Below are positions 16,825 to 25,352 of a stretch of DNA of 48,422 nt, one piece after another (position 1 is the first letter of the stretch; each line of letters starts with the position of its first letter). The DNA is from an uncultured Chromatiaceae bacterium (GTDB taxonomy: Bacteria; Pseudomonadota; Gammaproteobacteria; Tenderiales; Tenderiaceae): the NCBI GenBank assembly GCA_945787785.1, contig CALZIO010000016.1:1-48422 (forward strand), written 5' to 3'. The notes beneath the pieces were generated by a model. The model saw only the letters and a list, made by a program, of their open reading frames with translations, was not told the DNA's origin and made no database searches. The position numbers and the translations under genes were made by a program.

Positions 16825-17970
16825 CTATGAAATCATCGGCGCAATAATGATCACATACAACAACACTGCAAAGATGCCAAAGTATACCCAGCGTGCGTGA
16901 AAATCGACGCGGCGCGCCAGATTGCTACGCCCCTTATTTACTAGGCGGCTTGCATAAATCACCTCGCCAAAGGATAAAAAAACCAATACGGTTGCCGCCA
17001 AAACTAGCTCATCCATACGGGTTAGGTATGCCACTTGAGGTAATCCTTGGCGCAAACCCAATAAAAAGGCTACCAGGGTGAACACAGCGGCGGTTGTAAT
17101 ACCAATTTGCGCCCCGAAGGACTCTGGGTCCAGAAATAATACGCTGCCGGCCATCAGCACGATAAAACACAATGGCACGACATAATTCCACATATAATAG
17201 GCCGCTTTGCGTTGCACAGAGATAACGTGATGCATCTGGCTGAAATCACCGTTGCCTGTAGTGATGGGTGCCAGATCTACATTTGTGCGACTACCAAGAA
17301 TTGACCAGCCCGCCAGCTCAATACCACCCAGCATGCCAGTGTATTTAGTATCTTCCAAAAAGATCACATCTTCGGGACCGTAGACGAAAGACGCCAACTT
17401 GATTTTCAGCGCCTGGTTATCAAAAGGAAACTCATGCAAATCAAACGGCGACGCCAGGTTGGCTTGAACACGGGCATAATAACTCACCCTGCCAGAGTCA
17501 TTGACCGTTATATCCTCAAGAATGAAATGACTTGGGTTACGGATATTAATAGCTTGTATAGCTGGAAACCAAATCTGATCCCGTGAAAGATGACATTGGC
17601 TAAGCGGCCCTCCCCTTGCTGCGGCACTGAGCCTCGGATCCAGCCAATACACGTCGACCGTAAAATCCAGCTTAAAGCTTCCCTTTAATTCATTGAGTTC
17701 TATTATATCGATAATAAAAATACCAATACTGACTTCAACGGGTTCGCCATCCACCTTCGGTGGTGTAAGTGTTTCACTTTTTGGGATCTGGCATGGATTA
17801 TCAATCTGCTTCGAATTGCTCGTGTCCGCATGTGCCGGAACTATAACCATCAATAACAGCAAGCAAGCGAATATTCGATAGAGCATGCTTTTCATTCTAT
17901 TTAAGTCAACGGGATAACTATCGGATTTGAAGAATATATTGGCCGACTGTTTTTGTTGATATATCTTCAT
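16825..17970 (-). CDS. Prokaryotic pentameric ligand-gated ion channel (Cys-loop receptor homologue)
   Basis: About 380 residues. A signal sequence (YRIFACLLLLMVIVPAHA) precedes a beta-sandwich ligand-binding domain with FTVDVYWLDPRL and the Pro-loop FDLHEFPFDNQ, without the eukaryotic Cys pair. Four membrane helices follow: M1 YYMWNYVVPLCFIVLMAG, M2 QIGITTAAVFTLVAFLLGL (pore lining), M3 after YLTRMDELVL, and M4 at the C terminus. The M3-M4 loop is very short, as in bacterial GLIC/ELIC. It should form a homopentamer in the inner membrane gated by a periplasmic ligand or protons; the ligand is unknown. The ATG at 17968-17970 has AAGGGA upstream but gives a long n-region; the internal ATG at 17895 is the alternative. 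A MITE ends about 40 bases upstream of the start region. Confidence 0.93.
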   Translation of the reverse strand: MKIYQQKQSANIFFKSDSYPVDLNRMKSMLYRIFACLLLLMVIVPAHADTSNSKQIDNPCQIPKSETLTPPKVDGEPVEVSIGIFIIDIIELNELKGSFKLDFTVDVYWLDPRLSAAARGGPLSQCHLSRDQIWFPAIQAINIRNPSHFILEDITVNDSGRVSYYARVQANLASPFDLHEFPFDNQALKIKLASFVYGPEDVIFLEDTKYTGMLGGIELAGWSILGSRTNVDLAPITTGNGDFSQMHHVISVQRKAAYYMWNYVVPLCFIVLMAGSVLFLDPESFGAQIGITTAAVFTLVAFLLGLRQGLPQVAYLTRMDELVLAATVLVFLSFGEVIYASRLVNKGRSNLARRVDFHARWVYFGIFAVLLYVIIIAPMIS

Positions 17971-18012
17971 TGTTTTATCCCTTTGTACAGAGGAACATTC
18001 ACCCAACGTAAC

Positions 18013-18145
18013 TAGGGAAGCTCTGAATAAGTAACAATTCGTCACTCCGGCGTATACCCAAAGGGCACAAGGGCCGGAGTCCAGCGTTTTCAGAAAGTCA
18101 CTGGATTCTGGCATGCGCCAGAATGACTTGTTCAGAGATTCCCTA
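18013..18145. mobile_element. MITE family 1, copy A
   Basis: A 133-base element bounded by TA on both sides. Terminal inverted repeats are AGGGAAGCTCTGAATAAGT and its near-complement ending CAGAGATTCCCT. Two internal imperfect palindromes start at CTCCGGCGTATACCC and ATTCTGGCATGCGCCAGAAT. It has no coding capacity. The TA duplication is typical of IS630/Tc1-mariner type transposition. It lies just upstream of the ligand-gated channel gene and may carry or disturb its promoter. Confidence 0.85.
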
Positions 18146-18454
18146 GCAATCTATTTCAGAAAAAGTCACCCATGAATCGATTGCTTGACTGTCACTGTTC
18201 TGCATCGAGTTTTTTATGTGATTATCATACCCAGTATTACCACATAAATACTAGGCAGCTGCCACACCATTAATATTTATTAGGGATACTCAACCCCTAA
18301 TTATCTATAGCCAACAAGACATAGAATCGCTAGTAGATGAATTTTTAATCACAACTACCTATTATTAACCTATCGGTATTACTATTGTGCGTTTAGCATT
18401 CCAGTTATTTGGAATGCCTGAAAAATATTACGATAATTCAAAAGGGTGGTGGCT
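18146..18454. other. Intergenic region between a MITE and an unknown secreted-protein gene
   Basis: AT-rich, about 300 bases, with no supportable gene. GGGTGGTGGCT at the right end is the ribosome-binding region of the following gene. Confidence 0.5.
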
Positions 18455-19282
18455 ATGCAAAATTACAAATGGCTCTATGGGATTATTGCTCTTCTTCTGA
18501 CCTTTCAGCTTAATGCCGCAACTCGTTTTACCTATGCCTATGAAGTCACTAAAGACGATACCGTCATCAAAGAAACTGAAATCGCCACTGTGGATGGCGA
18601 TAAGGCACGCATAGAAATTCGTGGTGCTGATGGCGAAAAGAAACCAGACACACCTTACCTGCTCACCCTGGATGGTGGTGAAACGTGGATAACTTCCGGA
18701 ATTGAAGGCGACCCTGTCTGCTCAAAAATAAATACAACCGAATTTTTCCGCGAGATTGGGGCCTTGATCACCCGCCTGGATAGATTGGTTGGCGCTGATG
18801 TAGATCCGCCAAAAGTTGAAAAAGTGCTGGAGGAGCCCGGGCCCGATATCTTAGGTTACCCCACCACCCATATTCGGCTGGTGTCATCAGTCACCGTCAG
18901 GGCCAGAATATTTTTCAAGAAATTTGAATACACCCTGGAGATCACTGACGAGCTCTGGTACACGCCACAAATTGAAGTCCACCCAATTGAGCGCAAGTGG
19001 TTCAACGCCATGATACAAACCGGTCATGAACAACTAGATGATCTTCTCAAGGCACAAGTCGACAAGATTGGCGGCACCATTCTTAAACAGGAATCCCTGA
19101 TACGTTTAATCAATGTCATAAAAAATGAAGAACAAGAGCGTACGGAAAGAGCCACTATTACGTCGATTGAGCAACTAAAGCCAGACGAGATTCCAGCGGA
19201 TACATTCACAACAACCGAGTGTAAAAACATCTCTAACAAACAGATGAAGAAGGTCGCGAAATATCTATTCATTCCCGGTTAA
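18455..19282 (+). CDS. Unknown exported protein, 275 residues
   Basis: A signal peptide (YGIIALLLTFQLNA) is followed by a beta-rich first half starting RFTYAYEVTKDDTVIKETEIATVDGDKARIEI. This hairpin pattern resembles periplasmic proteins of the DUF4412/LolA-like type, which wrap a hydrophobic cavity, but the similarity is only a general impression. The second half is more helical, with a charged segment INVIKNEEQERTERAT. No catalytic motif is recognised. The ATG at 18455 is preferred over two GTG codons directly before it because GGGTGG serves as its ribosome site. The following lipoprotein gene is 102 bases downstream in the same direction. Confidence 0.65.
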   Translation: MQNYKWLYGIIALLLTFQLNAATRFTYAYEVTKDDTVIKETEIATVDGDKARIEIRGADGEKKPDTPYLLTLDGGETWITSGIEGDPVCSKINTTEFFREIGALITRLDRLVGADVDPPKVEKVLEEPGPDILGYPTTHIRLVSSVTVRARIFFKKFEYTLEITDELWYTPQIEVHPIERKWFNAMIQTGHEQLDDLLKAQVDKIGGTILKQESLIRLINVIKNEEQERTERATITSIEQLKPDEIPADTFTTTECKNISNKQMKKVAKYLFIPG

Positions 19283-19384
19283 GTAATAATAAGCATGTAA
19301 TGAGCAACAAGCTGCGCTATTGCGGGTCTGGCATGGCTATTCTAAACTGATTTAGTAGTTAGCGTAGAAAAGGGACTTTCGGTT

Positions 19385-20446
19385 ATGCACTCAAAAAATT
19401 ACGTCACCGTGGTTAAAAAACCACGTAAAGGATTTGCAGGCTGCCTGACCGGATTCAGCTTCGCACTATTACTATCATCCTGTGCCACTTTAAATGACAA
19501 ACTAACACCCAGCACCGTGGCTGATGTCAGCTTTTTCGCTGATCAAACCATCTCAATGCTGAGTTCTGCCAACATCTCTATGGATCGAGATACCACAGTC
19601 TATACACGAGAATACTTTGACCCAACTGACCCCGATGAGCAGCGTCTGAATGAACTTGTAACTGAGGTAACTGCCGTATTCGAAAGCATTATCATATATT
19701 CCCTCAACCTGGTGACGATTGCTGAAACACTTGACACAGATGCCGAGAGAATAACGGCCTATGCAGACTGGCTTGAGGATATTACTAAGGATGAATTAAA
19801 GTGGGTTGACATGGATCAGGCTCGCCATCAAAAATTAGTCGATAATATCCGCGCACAAAAAACGTTTCGTGAATCACTCAAAGCTGCCCAAACTTTATTG
19901 TATGCCTTAGGGATACACATGAGCCAAATCCTGACAGAGCTCGAAGAAAAAACAGAAGCAGTCGCACTAAACTTGGATTCCAGAATAGACAAGGAGTATG
20001 CCAAGGTAATTGAGTACCAGGAAATTCTTGAAGAGGAAAAGTACAATGTACTTGGTGCGCTTAAAGATACTTACCGAGTCTTCATCGGTGAGGAGGATGC
20101 CTATGAAGATCTACGCAGCAATAAAGCCATCTGGAATAAAGATTTGGTTCCCACAGGCACACCAGACTACAAACAAACCAAGGCCATAGCAGACCATCTT
20201 CTAAAACGTCTCGATACCATGCATACAATCGGTCGTGAGATTGAGCCAGACTGGCAGTCGTATCGCGCTACCCACCGCGAACTTGATGACCTACATTCAA
20301 ATGTGGTTAATGAAATTAAAACCTTCCGGGTACTGACAATTATTTGGATCCAAGCGCACTATAAAATGGCATCTGGCCGAACTGAACCTGCTGAGTGGTT
20401 TGATGTACAAGATGCTGGAACGGCAGCGTTGAAACTAATATTTTAA
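19385..20446 (+). CDS. Unknown helical lipoprotein
   Basis: A 353-residue protein whose N terminus carries a basic stretch, a hydrophobic segment and the lipobox LLSSC with Cys33 as the lipidated residue. The mature part is strongly helical and acidic, with likely coiled-coil stretches around ILTELEEKTEAVALNLDSRIDKEYAKVIEYQEILEEE. No membrane helix is visible past the lipobox. It could be a structural or scaffold lipoprotein; I do not recognise the family. GGGACTTTCGGTT precedes the ATG. Confidence 0.65.
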   Translation: MHSKNYVTVVKKPRKGFAGCLTGFSFALLLSSCATLNDKLTPSTVADVSFFADQTISMLSSANISMDRDTTVYTREYFDPTDPDEQRLNELVTEVTAVFESIIIYSLNLVTIAETLDTDAERITAYADWLEDITKDELKWVDMDQARHQKLVDNIRAQKTFRESLKAAQTLLYALGIHMSQILTELEEKTEAVALNLDSRIDKEYAKVIEYQEILEEEKYNVLGALKDTYRVFIGEEDAYEDLRSNKAIWNKDLVPTGTPDYKQTKAIADHLLKRLDTMHTIGREIEPDWQSYRATHRELDDLHSNVVNEIKTFRVLTIIWIQAHYKMASGRTEPAEWFDVQDAGTAALKLIF

Positions 20447-20546
20447 GGGGGCTCTGATCACGCCATCCTGAACACATTGTGTTTATTTAACTTATTATTC
20501 ACGAATTGTCTTTAATCAAACCGATTAGTAGTACCTCATCAAACCA

Positions 20547-21809
20547 TTATTTTCGACCATCGTCGACCGTGTTTGGAGCCAAGTAATGTTTCACGTCGAT
20601 TCCTTTCTTGCGCAGGGTAATACCAACCAGGCATTCACGTACGATGCGCTCGGAGTTTAGAACAGTTGTATAGCCATCTTCGCGGTATGGCAATAACTCA
20701 ACCAACTCAAATCCCACCACATTACTCTCTGCGCAGAGTCTGCGTATTAGTGGAAAGGTTTCTCTGGGCGTCAGTCCGTTGGATTCCGGGGTGCCTGTTC
20801 CCGGTGTGTATGCCGGGTCCATGACGTCAATATCAAAGGAAATGAAGATATATTCCGGACCGTCGTTGGCTTCAGCGATAATGTCCTCCATTACAGGACC
20901 CCAGCCTCGCTTCTCTACCTCTGCCATGGTGTGGTATCGAAAACCTTCCTTTCGCATCCACTCGAAGGATTCTGCGTCGGGGTAATAGCCACGCAACCCG
21001 ACCTGGATAAAATTTTTACCCGAAACGTGTCCTTCCTCTATCAGTCGATAAACCGGCTGCCCATGGCTAATGAGATGTCCCATGAAATACTTTGACGCAT
21101 CATAATGGGCATCAAAATGTATTACGCCCACATTGCCCTTACCATAGACGTCGGCTAATGCAGCCACATCCGGATACATCAGTGAATGATCTCCACCAAT
21201 GATGAAAGGAATGACATTTTTGTCCTTCTTGTTTTTAACGTTTACAACTTGACGCACAAATTCTCGTATAGCATGGACAGAACGTTCCGTGCTCAGCATA
21301 TCGGTCGGTGCGTCACCATAGTCCACAATATTGAGTTCTTTGAAAGGGTTTTCCAGTGTCAGCATATGATCCATTGCAAATGCACCCCATCCCACTGTGC
21401 TGGGTGAAGCCCGCAGGGCATTTGGTCCCCAGGCGGCGCCGCGATAACCACCACCCATATCGGTATGAGCACCAAAGATTGCTATGTCGACATCACCGGC
21501 TTCCAGGTCTTCTGGTGTTAACGCGATGGGCAGTTTAAAAAAGGTGGGAATTCCCTGCCACCCTGCACCACCAGCAAATCGCTGAATATTGATAGGACCC
21601 GGTTTACGGCCCTCGGAGATATCGTCCCGTGGTGTTTGCCATAAATTATAAGTAGGATCATCGGTGTCGAGTGGAATAACAGCTTTTTCGCCTTTTCTAA
21701 CAGGTGACTGATGGGCGGGATCATCCGGATCATATTCATAGAATTGTCCGTATCCTACTGATGAAATACTGCTGAGAATTCCAACTGCCAATAGCCGTGT
21801 ATACCACAT
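20547..21809 (-). CDS. Exported arginase-family hydrolase (agmatinase/guanidino-hydrolase-like)
   Basis: A 420-residue protein with all six manganese ligands of the ureohydrolase fold: His208 in GGDHS, Asp233/His235/Asp237 in DAHYD, and Asp326/Asp328 in SFDIDVMDP. The GTGTPESNGLTPRE loop also fits. The enzyme should hydrolyse a guanidino compound to urea plus an amine; the exact substrate (agmatine, guanidinobutyrate or other) cannot be fixed. Unusually it starts with a signal peptide (LLAVGILSSISSVGYG), so it is probably periplasmic, whereas most family members are cytosolic. The ATG at 21807-21809 follows TATGGAG at suitable distance. It is divergent from the DUF4382 lipoprotein gene. Confidence 0.88.
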   Translation of the reverse strand: MWYTRLLAVGILSSISSVGYGQFYEYDPDDPAHQSPVRKGEKAVIPLDTDDPTYNLWQTPRDDISEGRKPGPINIQRFAGGAGWQGIPTFFKLPIALTPEDLEAGDVDIAIFGAHTDMGGGYRGAAWGPNALRASPSTVGWGAFAMDHMLTLENPFKELNIVDYGDAPTDMLSTERSVHAIREFVRQVVNVKNKKDKNVIPFIIGGDHSLMYPDVAALADVYGKGNVGVIHFDAHYDASKYFMGHLISHGQPVYRLIEEGHVSGKNFIQVGLRGYYPDAESFEWMRKEGFRYHTMAEVEKRGWGPVMEDIIAEANDGPEYIFISFDIDVMDPAYTPGTGTPESNGLTPRETFPLIRRLCAESNVVGFELVELLPYREDGYTTVLNSERIVRECLVGITLRKKGIDVKHYLAPNTVDDGRK

Positions 21810-22139
21810 AACAGTAGCTCCATAAGTAAAGTTCATATTTGAAAGATACTAGGCCAAAGAACTCTTGTGGTCAATTTAACAACAACCTGATTAATAAGTA
21901 TATTCCATTACCTAATTCTGATAAAAGCCTCAACTCTGATCAATGCGATTTACTGTAATTTACTGTTCTCTTCTTACAACATATGCCATGCTAAATTCAA
22001 TCAGTATTCAATAAGCATAGAGTGGATTATGATTCGGCTTGTCACCGCCAGGTTGGAAACAAATATTAATGCTTAATCAATTTCATTCTCGATAATGTTG
22101 ATGACTGCAAGAACATACCCAACATGGAGGAAGAGTGTG
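21810..22139. promoter_or_regulatory. Divergent intergenic region
   Basis: 330 bases between the arginase-family gene (minus) and the DUF4382 lipoprotein gene (plus). Both promoters must lie here. I see AT-rich sequence and GGAGGAAG before the plus-strand ATG, but no clear operator or riboswitch. Confidence 0.45.
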
Positions 22140-23573
22140 ATGATATACCGACTTTTCATAATATTTATGGCAGTCCTGTTAGCTACCATGACCATTGGAT
22201 GTAGTAAAAAAAGTAGTGGTACTGCACCTACAAACCCTATTAACCCTGCATCAACAAGCACTACTGGAACGGTGTCGGTGTTTATTACTGACAGTGTGTC
22301 CACAGATTACCGCGCAGTTTGGGTGCAGCTGAAACAGATCAGCACTACCTCATCTACCGGCACCCAAGTGACGCTGTTCAGCAATACCAATGGCGAGGTA
22401 CTCAATCTTAAACACCTAAATTCGGTGGGTCGCCTGGTGGCTGCAAAAACGCTGGCACCAGGCAGCTACACCACATTCTCAGTTACTCTTGCCGACCAGG
22501 TGAAATTGATTCCCAATACCGGTGGTGAGATCAACGCCGTCTTTACCGGTAATGGCGCAGATAAAGTGATCGACATAACAGGTAGCCTCGAAGTCCAAGC
22601 GGAACAAGTGACCGGCTTTGCCATCGATTTCGACCTGCTCAATTTCAGCTATGACAGTAGCACCAATGTGGTTACCCCATCTCTGGTATATAAAGGCCCC
22701 AGCGATGTCTTGGGCCTACCAACCGTATACGCCAAGGTAGAAGGCACAATCACGGCATTGGGGATTAACATTGTCGGTGGCGGCGGAAGCAACCGTTTCA
22801 CGCTAAGACAGGATGATGGCGGGCAAACCATCACGGTTAACCTGGGAACAAACACCACGATCATAAGAGAGTCCGGTGGTGCGCTAGCAAGCGTCTCGGA
22901 TTTAGCAGTGGGTCAGGAAGTTGATGTCAATGGCGGTTACAACCCGATTGACATCAGCATCAGTGCCGATTATGTAACTATTGACGATGACAGTGGCAAT
23001 AGTGGCGGTGGTTCGGCCGGCCTGGCCGAAGCGGAAGGCGATGTCGTCACCATTGTCACCGCAGATGAATTGGCCCTAAGTGTTGATGAAGCGGATTTTT
23101 ACGTAACAAATGGTTTATTAACCGTACAAGGTGTCAGCAGCGCGACATTCATTAACGGTAACGCCGGACAATTGCAGGTAGGTCAAGAGTTGGATGTATC
23201 TGGCAATTGGGATGGTACTAAGCTCACTGCCCGTTACATCAAAATCGACGACGATGATGATGGCAGCCCAGGTAGTGGTGTATCACCGCCACCCCCCACT
23301 GGCTGGATCACAACAGTGGAACAAGTGCAAAACAACCCTGGGTTGCGTGGGCAATTAGTCGTTATGCAAGGACAGGCAGTTGCACAACTCAACTCAGAAG
23401 ACTGGTTATTCAGCGATGGCACCGGAATAGATTCGGGTACAGGCCAGCCGCCCGGCAGTATTAAACTCGAATGGGAAAGACAACCGCCGTTGCCATTGAA
23501 CCAGAACATCGAGATAAAGGGTAAGGTTGAATCGGATGAGGTTGATGTCAGGTCATTTCGAGTACTGCCTTAA
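22140..23573 (+). CDS. Lipoprotein with DUF4382, DUF5666-like repeats and C-terminal OB-fold
   Basis: A 477-residue protein. The lipobox MTIGC puts the lipid on Cys21, followed by a Ser/Thr/Pro linker. Residues about 41-190 read as DUF4382 (GTVSVFITDSVSTDYRAVWVQLKQI, TLAPGSYTTFSV). Two DUF5666-like beta units follow, at about 200-280 and 305-375, each ending in a DVNGG/DVSGNWDG-type turn and an acidic DDDSG or DDDDDGS run that may bind calcium. The last about 90 residues (VQNNPGLRGQLVVMQGQAV, LFSDGTG, IEIKGKV) resemble the bacterial BOF/YgiW OB-fold. It is probably a cell-surface or periplasmic binding protein with unknown ligand. GGAGGAAG precedes the chosen ATG by about six bases. Confidence 0.8.
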   Translation: MIYRLFIIFMAVLLATMTIGCSKKSSGTAPTNPINPASTSTTGTVSVFITDSVSTDYRAVWVQLKQISTTSSTGTQVTLFSNTNGEVLNLKHLNSVGRLVAAKTLAPGSYTTFSVTLADQVKLIPNTGGEINAVFTGNGADKVIDITGSLEVQAEQVTGFAIDFDLLNFSYDSSTNVVTPSLVYKGPSDVLGLPTVYAKVEGTITALGINIVGGGGSNRFTLRQDDGGQTITVNLGTNTTIIRESGGALASVSDLAVGQEVDVNGGYNPIDISISADYVTIDDDSGNSGGGSAGLAEAEGDVVTIVTADELALSVDEADFYVTNGLLTVQGVSSATFINGNAGQLQVGQELDVSGNWDGTKLTARYIKIDDDDDGSPGSGVSPPPPTGWITTVEQVQNNPGLRGQLVVMQGQAVAQLNSEDWLFSDGTGIDSGTGQPPGSIKLEWERQPPLPLNQNIEIKGKVESDEVDVRSFRVLP

Positions 23574-23832
23574 GGCGAGGGCGTAGCGCTAGCCCTACCC
23601 AAACTACAAATACGCATCATCATGAATCATATTGATTAGTGAAACAGACAAGCTAATAAGCAGGTATTTGCCTATAATCAATGATATTACTGCCATAGGA
23701 CAGAAATCCTGAAAAGTAAATAATGAAGCTCATACTCTAAGACCGTTGTGATTGTATTGTGGTTTTCAGCATAGTATGTAATATTTTACGATCGTTGCTG
23801 AGTATTAACACACAACCAACAACCGCAATCGA

Positions 23833-24615
23833 ATGCTTATTCAATTACTTACTTTGCCTGTTTTAATCGGTATTAGCATTTTTCTGTTAGCGACCGTTGC
23901 GGTGGGGCTTGTCTCTTATTTTGTTGCGCGCGCACTAATTCATAAACCCGTCCAGGATGAACGCAAGAATGTGGCAGATAGTCTTTTTCGAATAAGTGGC
24001 GCACTGCTTGGATTACTGCTTTCCCTGACCTTTGCCAGCATACGCGAAGATATCACCAAGCTGCGCGATTCCGTTGAATTGGAGGCCGCCCAAATTGCAG
24101 ATATTTTCAACGATTTGGCCCGCTTTGAGAGCGAGGATGCCACTGCCTTACAGCAAAAAGTTGTGGATTACACACGCGCCTTGATTGAACACGAATGGCC
24201 CTTGCTTTCAGCAGGTGGACTCAGCCCACAAGCATGGGACATTTATGAAGACATAGAGCTTGGATTATTGGACCTTAAAACCGAAGGTCCGCGCCAGGAA
24301 TCATTACGCTCAAGGCTGCTACAGGACATTGATGAAATTTCCGACCACCGCCAGGCGAGACTATACACCGCAAAGGACGATCCACCATTTTTCTTGTATA
24401 TCGCCATGTTTGGTTTCGTCGCGACAATGCTTTTATTTTGTGTTCACCCCCCTAGCGTAGCGTCTATTGTATTTTTGAGTCTTTTCTCCGTTTTTGTCGG
24501 GACCGTTATGTATTTCAGCTTCGCACTAAGTCATCCATTCGACGGCGCCTTGAGCGTTTCACCCAAGGCACTTGAACTCATTTACGGAGACTTTTTGTCC
24601 GGCACTCGGACTTAG
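23833..24615 (+). CDS. DUF4239 (bestrophin-like) membrane protein
   Basis: A 260-residue protein with two N-terminal hydrophobic helices (about 5-33 and 50-68, the latter GALLGLLLSLTFASIRED), a central helical soluble part, and two C-terminal helices (about 178-198 and 203-225). The order ALLGLLL-FA-R followed by an Asp/Glu-Ala-rich helix is the DUF4239 pattern; this family is called bestrophin-like, though ion transport is not established. It ends 19 bases before the potassium-channel gene and overlaps nothing, so the two are likely co-transcribed. No strong ribosome site is seen before the ATG. Confidence 0.75.
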   Translation: MLIQLLTLPVLIGISIFLLATVAVGLVSYFVARALIHKPVQDERKNVADSLFRISGALLGLLLSLTFASIREDITKLRDSVELEAAQIADIFNDLARFESEDATALQQKVVDYTRALIEHEWPLLSAGGLSPQAWDIYEDIELGLLDLKTEGPRQESLRSRLLQDIDEISDHRQARLYTAKDDPPFFLYIAMFGFVATMLLFCVHPPSVASIVFLSLFSVFVGTVMYFSFALSHPFDGALSVSPKALELIYGDFLSGTRT

Positions 24616-24634
24616 CCATATTTGCGAGAACAAC

Positions 24635-25339
24635 ATGACTGACAATCAGCCAAGCCAAAGGGCAACGACATTGTTAGATAAGATTGCCGCATTTCGTCCC
24701 AAGCATATCAACAAGCATCTCTTCTTTGTGTTAATTACGTTACTTATCTTCTATCCACTTGTGCTGAGAGTGGATGTATTACAAATCACTATAGACTTAT
24801 TTATCTTTGCTGCGCTTGTTACAGGGGTACTTGCTGCATCCAACCGAAGTATACAAGCAATCGCTGCTGTCATTGCAGGCATCGTCATGCTGACAAGCGG
24901 TTGGTTATGGTTTTTAGACGAGGGCAATTGGCTCGAAATCGTAAGCTCAGTTGGTGCTGTTATATTTCTGTCGATTGTCGCTACGGGGATAGCGATTGAT
25001 GTCTATTCTGAACAACAACAGGTAACCTGGGATACCATTTTTGGCGCTATCAATGTCTATCTGATGGTGGGCCTTGCCTTTGCATTTGTCTATGAGACTA
25101 TCTATCTCATCGACCCAACAGCGTTTGAAGTTTCCAGATCATTAACTGAAGACCCAGAAGTGCTCATGGTCTCGCTGGTCTACTACAGTTTTGTCACGCT
25201 TACCACACTAGGCTATGGTGATATCACTCCGAAAATATTGGAAGTCGGCACAATTTCATATATGGAGGCCTTGATAGGGCAAATCTATCTGGTTGTAATG
25301 GTTGCGCGCCTGGTTAGTCTGCACACCTCGCAGAAGTGA
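24635..25339 (+). CDS. Potassium channel with TLGYGD filter (Ion_trans_2 type)
   Basis: A 234-residue membrane protein. About five hydrophobic segments precede the pore: 28-44, 50-68, 74-92, 102-122 and 138-158. A pore helix then leads to the selectivity filter TLGYGD at 191-196, followed by a last helix at about 210-228. No charged voltage-sensor helix and no RCK/TrkA-N regulatory domain are seen, so gating is unknown. The GYGD filter predicts potassium selectivity. The start at 24635 (MTDNQ) is preferred to an upstream ATG that overlaps the preceding gene. The gene ends 13 bases from the end of a convergent gene. Confidence 0.88.
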   Translation: MTDNQPSQRATTLLDKIAAFRPKHINKHLFFVLITLLIFYPLVLRVDVLQITIDLFIFAALVTGVLAASNRSIQAIAAVIAGIVMLTSGWLWFLDEGNWLEIVSSVGAVIFLSIVATGIAIDVYSEQQQVTWDTIFGAINVYLMVGLAFAFVYETIYLIDPTAFEVSRSLTEDPEVLMVSLVYYSFVTLTTLGYGDITPKILEVGTISYMEALIGQIYLVVMVARLVSLHTSQK

Positions 25340-25352
25340 TCGTCGAGATGGC

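Noticed and set aside
17971-18114. Longer N terminus for the ligand-gated channel starting at 18114
   Set aside because: The extra residues are translated from MITE copy A and precede the ribosome site and signal peptide.
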